Shown here one piece after another: positions 62,896 to 64,000 of a stretch of 64,000 bases of DNA. This stretch comes from Paramecium pentaurelia. Lineage: Eukaryota > Ciliophora > Oligohymenophorea > Peniculida > Parameciidae. Each line of letters starts with the position of its first letter. Position 1 is the stretch's first letter. A program made the translations under genes and the position numbers. The DNA lies in NCBI GenBank assembly GCA_905183005.1, contig CAJJDO010000136.1, positions 246,591 to 310,590 on the forward strand, written 5' to 3'. A model generated the notes under the pieces. The model was not told where the DNA came from, did not search any database, and worked only from the letters and a program-made list of their open reading frames with translations.

Positions 62896-62976
62896 CGACA
62901 ACGGCCAGACTCGAACTGACACGGGGAACCCCAACAGATTTCTAATCTGCCGCCTTAACCTCTCGGCCACGTTGTC
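62896..62976 (-). tRNA. tRNA-Ser (anticodon AGA)
   Basis: An 81-nt intronless tRNA. The acceptor stem GACAACG pairs perfectly with CGTTGTC, followed by discriminator G. The D arm holds GGCCGAGAGGTTAAGG (A box), the anticodon stem CAGA/TCTG closes a TTAGAAA loop with anticodon AGA, a long variable arm (GGGGTTCCCC core) marks the Ser class, and the T arm has GTTCGAGTC (B box). It reads UCU and, by wobble, UCC/UCA. It needs no upstream promoter. Confidence 0.97.
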
Positions 62977-63080
62977 TATCTTTAAGAATTGATACTAAAT
63001 ATTTTCATCAATAATATTCTTTGAACTATAGGATAAATTGCATTTTTTGTTTAAATATTTATTTATTTAATTTTAATAAG

Positions 63081-63660
63081 TTATACAAAAAGTGAAATCA
63101 AAATTATCATTAAACAACTTTTGCAATTATCCTAATGTTGTTTATCTAAAGTATTATCATCTAAATAAAATTAAAAGAAAATTGTTTGGCCATGTAATAA
63201 AAGTTTTATATATTTAAGTTTTTCCGATTATTTTTTGTTTAATGACCCATAATCAAATATTGTTGTTTATTTACTTCCTTCAATAGCGAATTCATTTGAA
63301 TTACTACCTAAATTTAGTCCTGTATATTCTCAAGTTATTGAGGAATGCAAAAATAAAAAAATATATTTGATATACTTTCTTATTAATTATTTTAAATCAA
63401 ATATGCAAAAGCACTTTTTTTATTAAAGTTTTATATTCATGGATTTTATTATCTACAATTTCTAAACCTTGATGTTGACTTTTTTGACTTTTTTATAAAT
63501 TTTCGTCTTATTTGAGAAGGAGACTTTCAATTAAAGAGTTGATAAATTATAAGGCTTTATCAACTTTACTGATTGCAACCTGAAGTTCACTAATTAAATT
63601 TTTTTTAAATCTAAATATTCTAATGTTAATTTTACCTAAGAATATCTTCCTAGAAAATGA
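63081..63660 (+). pseudogene. possible decayed GSK3-like kinase fragment
   Basis: Two adjacent frames on the plus strand carry kinase-like text: YPNVVYLKYYHLNKIKRK near 63125 recalls the HxNIVxLxYY strand of GSK3-type kinases, and NIVVYLLPSIANSFELLPKF near 63260 recalls its hinge (VMEYLPxT). The frames do not connect, TGAs interrupt them and no catalytic loop is visible. It may be a dead kinase copy or chance. The remainder of 62977-64000 shows no gene. Confidence 0.2.
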
Positions 63661-64000
63661 ATATTAATTATCACAAATGAAACTCAATCTTTAAATTAAA
63701 TTAATCAATAACATTTTAATTTCAAATAGTAATTTCTGTTTAGCAAATAGAAAGATCAAGGTAATATATTTTTTCAATTATCAAATCAATTGATTTATAA
63801 ATTGCTATTCGATAATCATTTTAACTAAATTATTTTTTTTCATTTCAGAATGAGAATAAACCATAATTTCTAAATAAAATGTAAATGTAGAAATGTTTTC
63901 CTGATTAGAGTTTGCGTTTTCATCAATTCCCAATTTAAAAAAATTTCTATTTTTGAAGATTCAAAATGGAATTCTAAAGAGCATGAATCAAAAATTTTTT

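Overview
The window is macronuclear-type DNA of a ciliate, almost certainly Paramecium. Reading frames only make sense if TAA and TAG are read as glutamine and TGA is the sole stop. Introns are tiny (about 19-32 nt, GT...AG). Genes are packed with 10-100 bp between them, and the DNA is very AT-rich. Under the standard code most real genes here look broken, so I built the gene models by hand in the ciliate code. Almost all spliced models come out as whole codons once the introns are removed; the exceptions are flagged.

Layout. 1-3.9 kb: a possible kinase relic, a small coiled-coil gene, an RRM protein and a CDPK. 4.6-10.8 kb: three paralogous secreted proteins, two tandem and one inverted, around a small SCP2-domain protein. 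11.3-13.3 kb: two tandem PP4-type phosphatase catalytic subunits only 10 bp apart. 13.9-28 kb: a run of plus-strand genes: coiled-coil, MORN-repeat, 1365-residue protein kinase, CFAP410 (C21orf2), a 1377-residue repeat/membrane/P-loop GTPase, and a 408-residue GTPase. 28.3 kb: a single N flanked by two identical 1193-bp segments, which looks like two overlapping contig ends that were not merged. 29.6-35.2 kb: an unresolved gene or pseudogene, then the largest subunit of RNA polymerase III. 35.3-46.1 kb: importin-alpha-like, EF-hand protein, CNOT11, an unusual SF2 helicase and two small unknowns. 46.6-54 kb: NIFK-like RRM protein, a Cys-rich surface antigen and a TPR protein. 54.7-62 kb: two protein kinases, an FHA protein divergent from one of them, a cytochrome b5 reductase-like protein and a long coiled-coil protein. 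62.9 kb: tRNA-Ser(AGA).

The genes do not form one pathway. They are a normal mix of housekeeping genes (Pol III, PP4, CCR4-NOT, nucleolar, import), signalling genes (CDPK, kinases, FHA) and cilium or cell-surface genes. The most unusual locus is 21.9-29.2 kb: a GTPase carrying 37 identical copies of a 51-bp coding repeat, next to a related GTPase.
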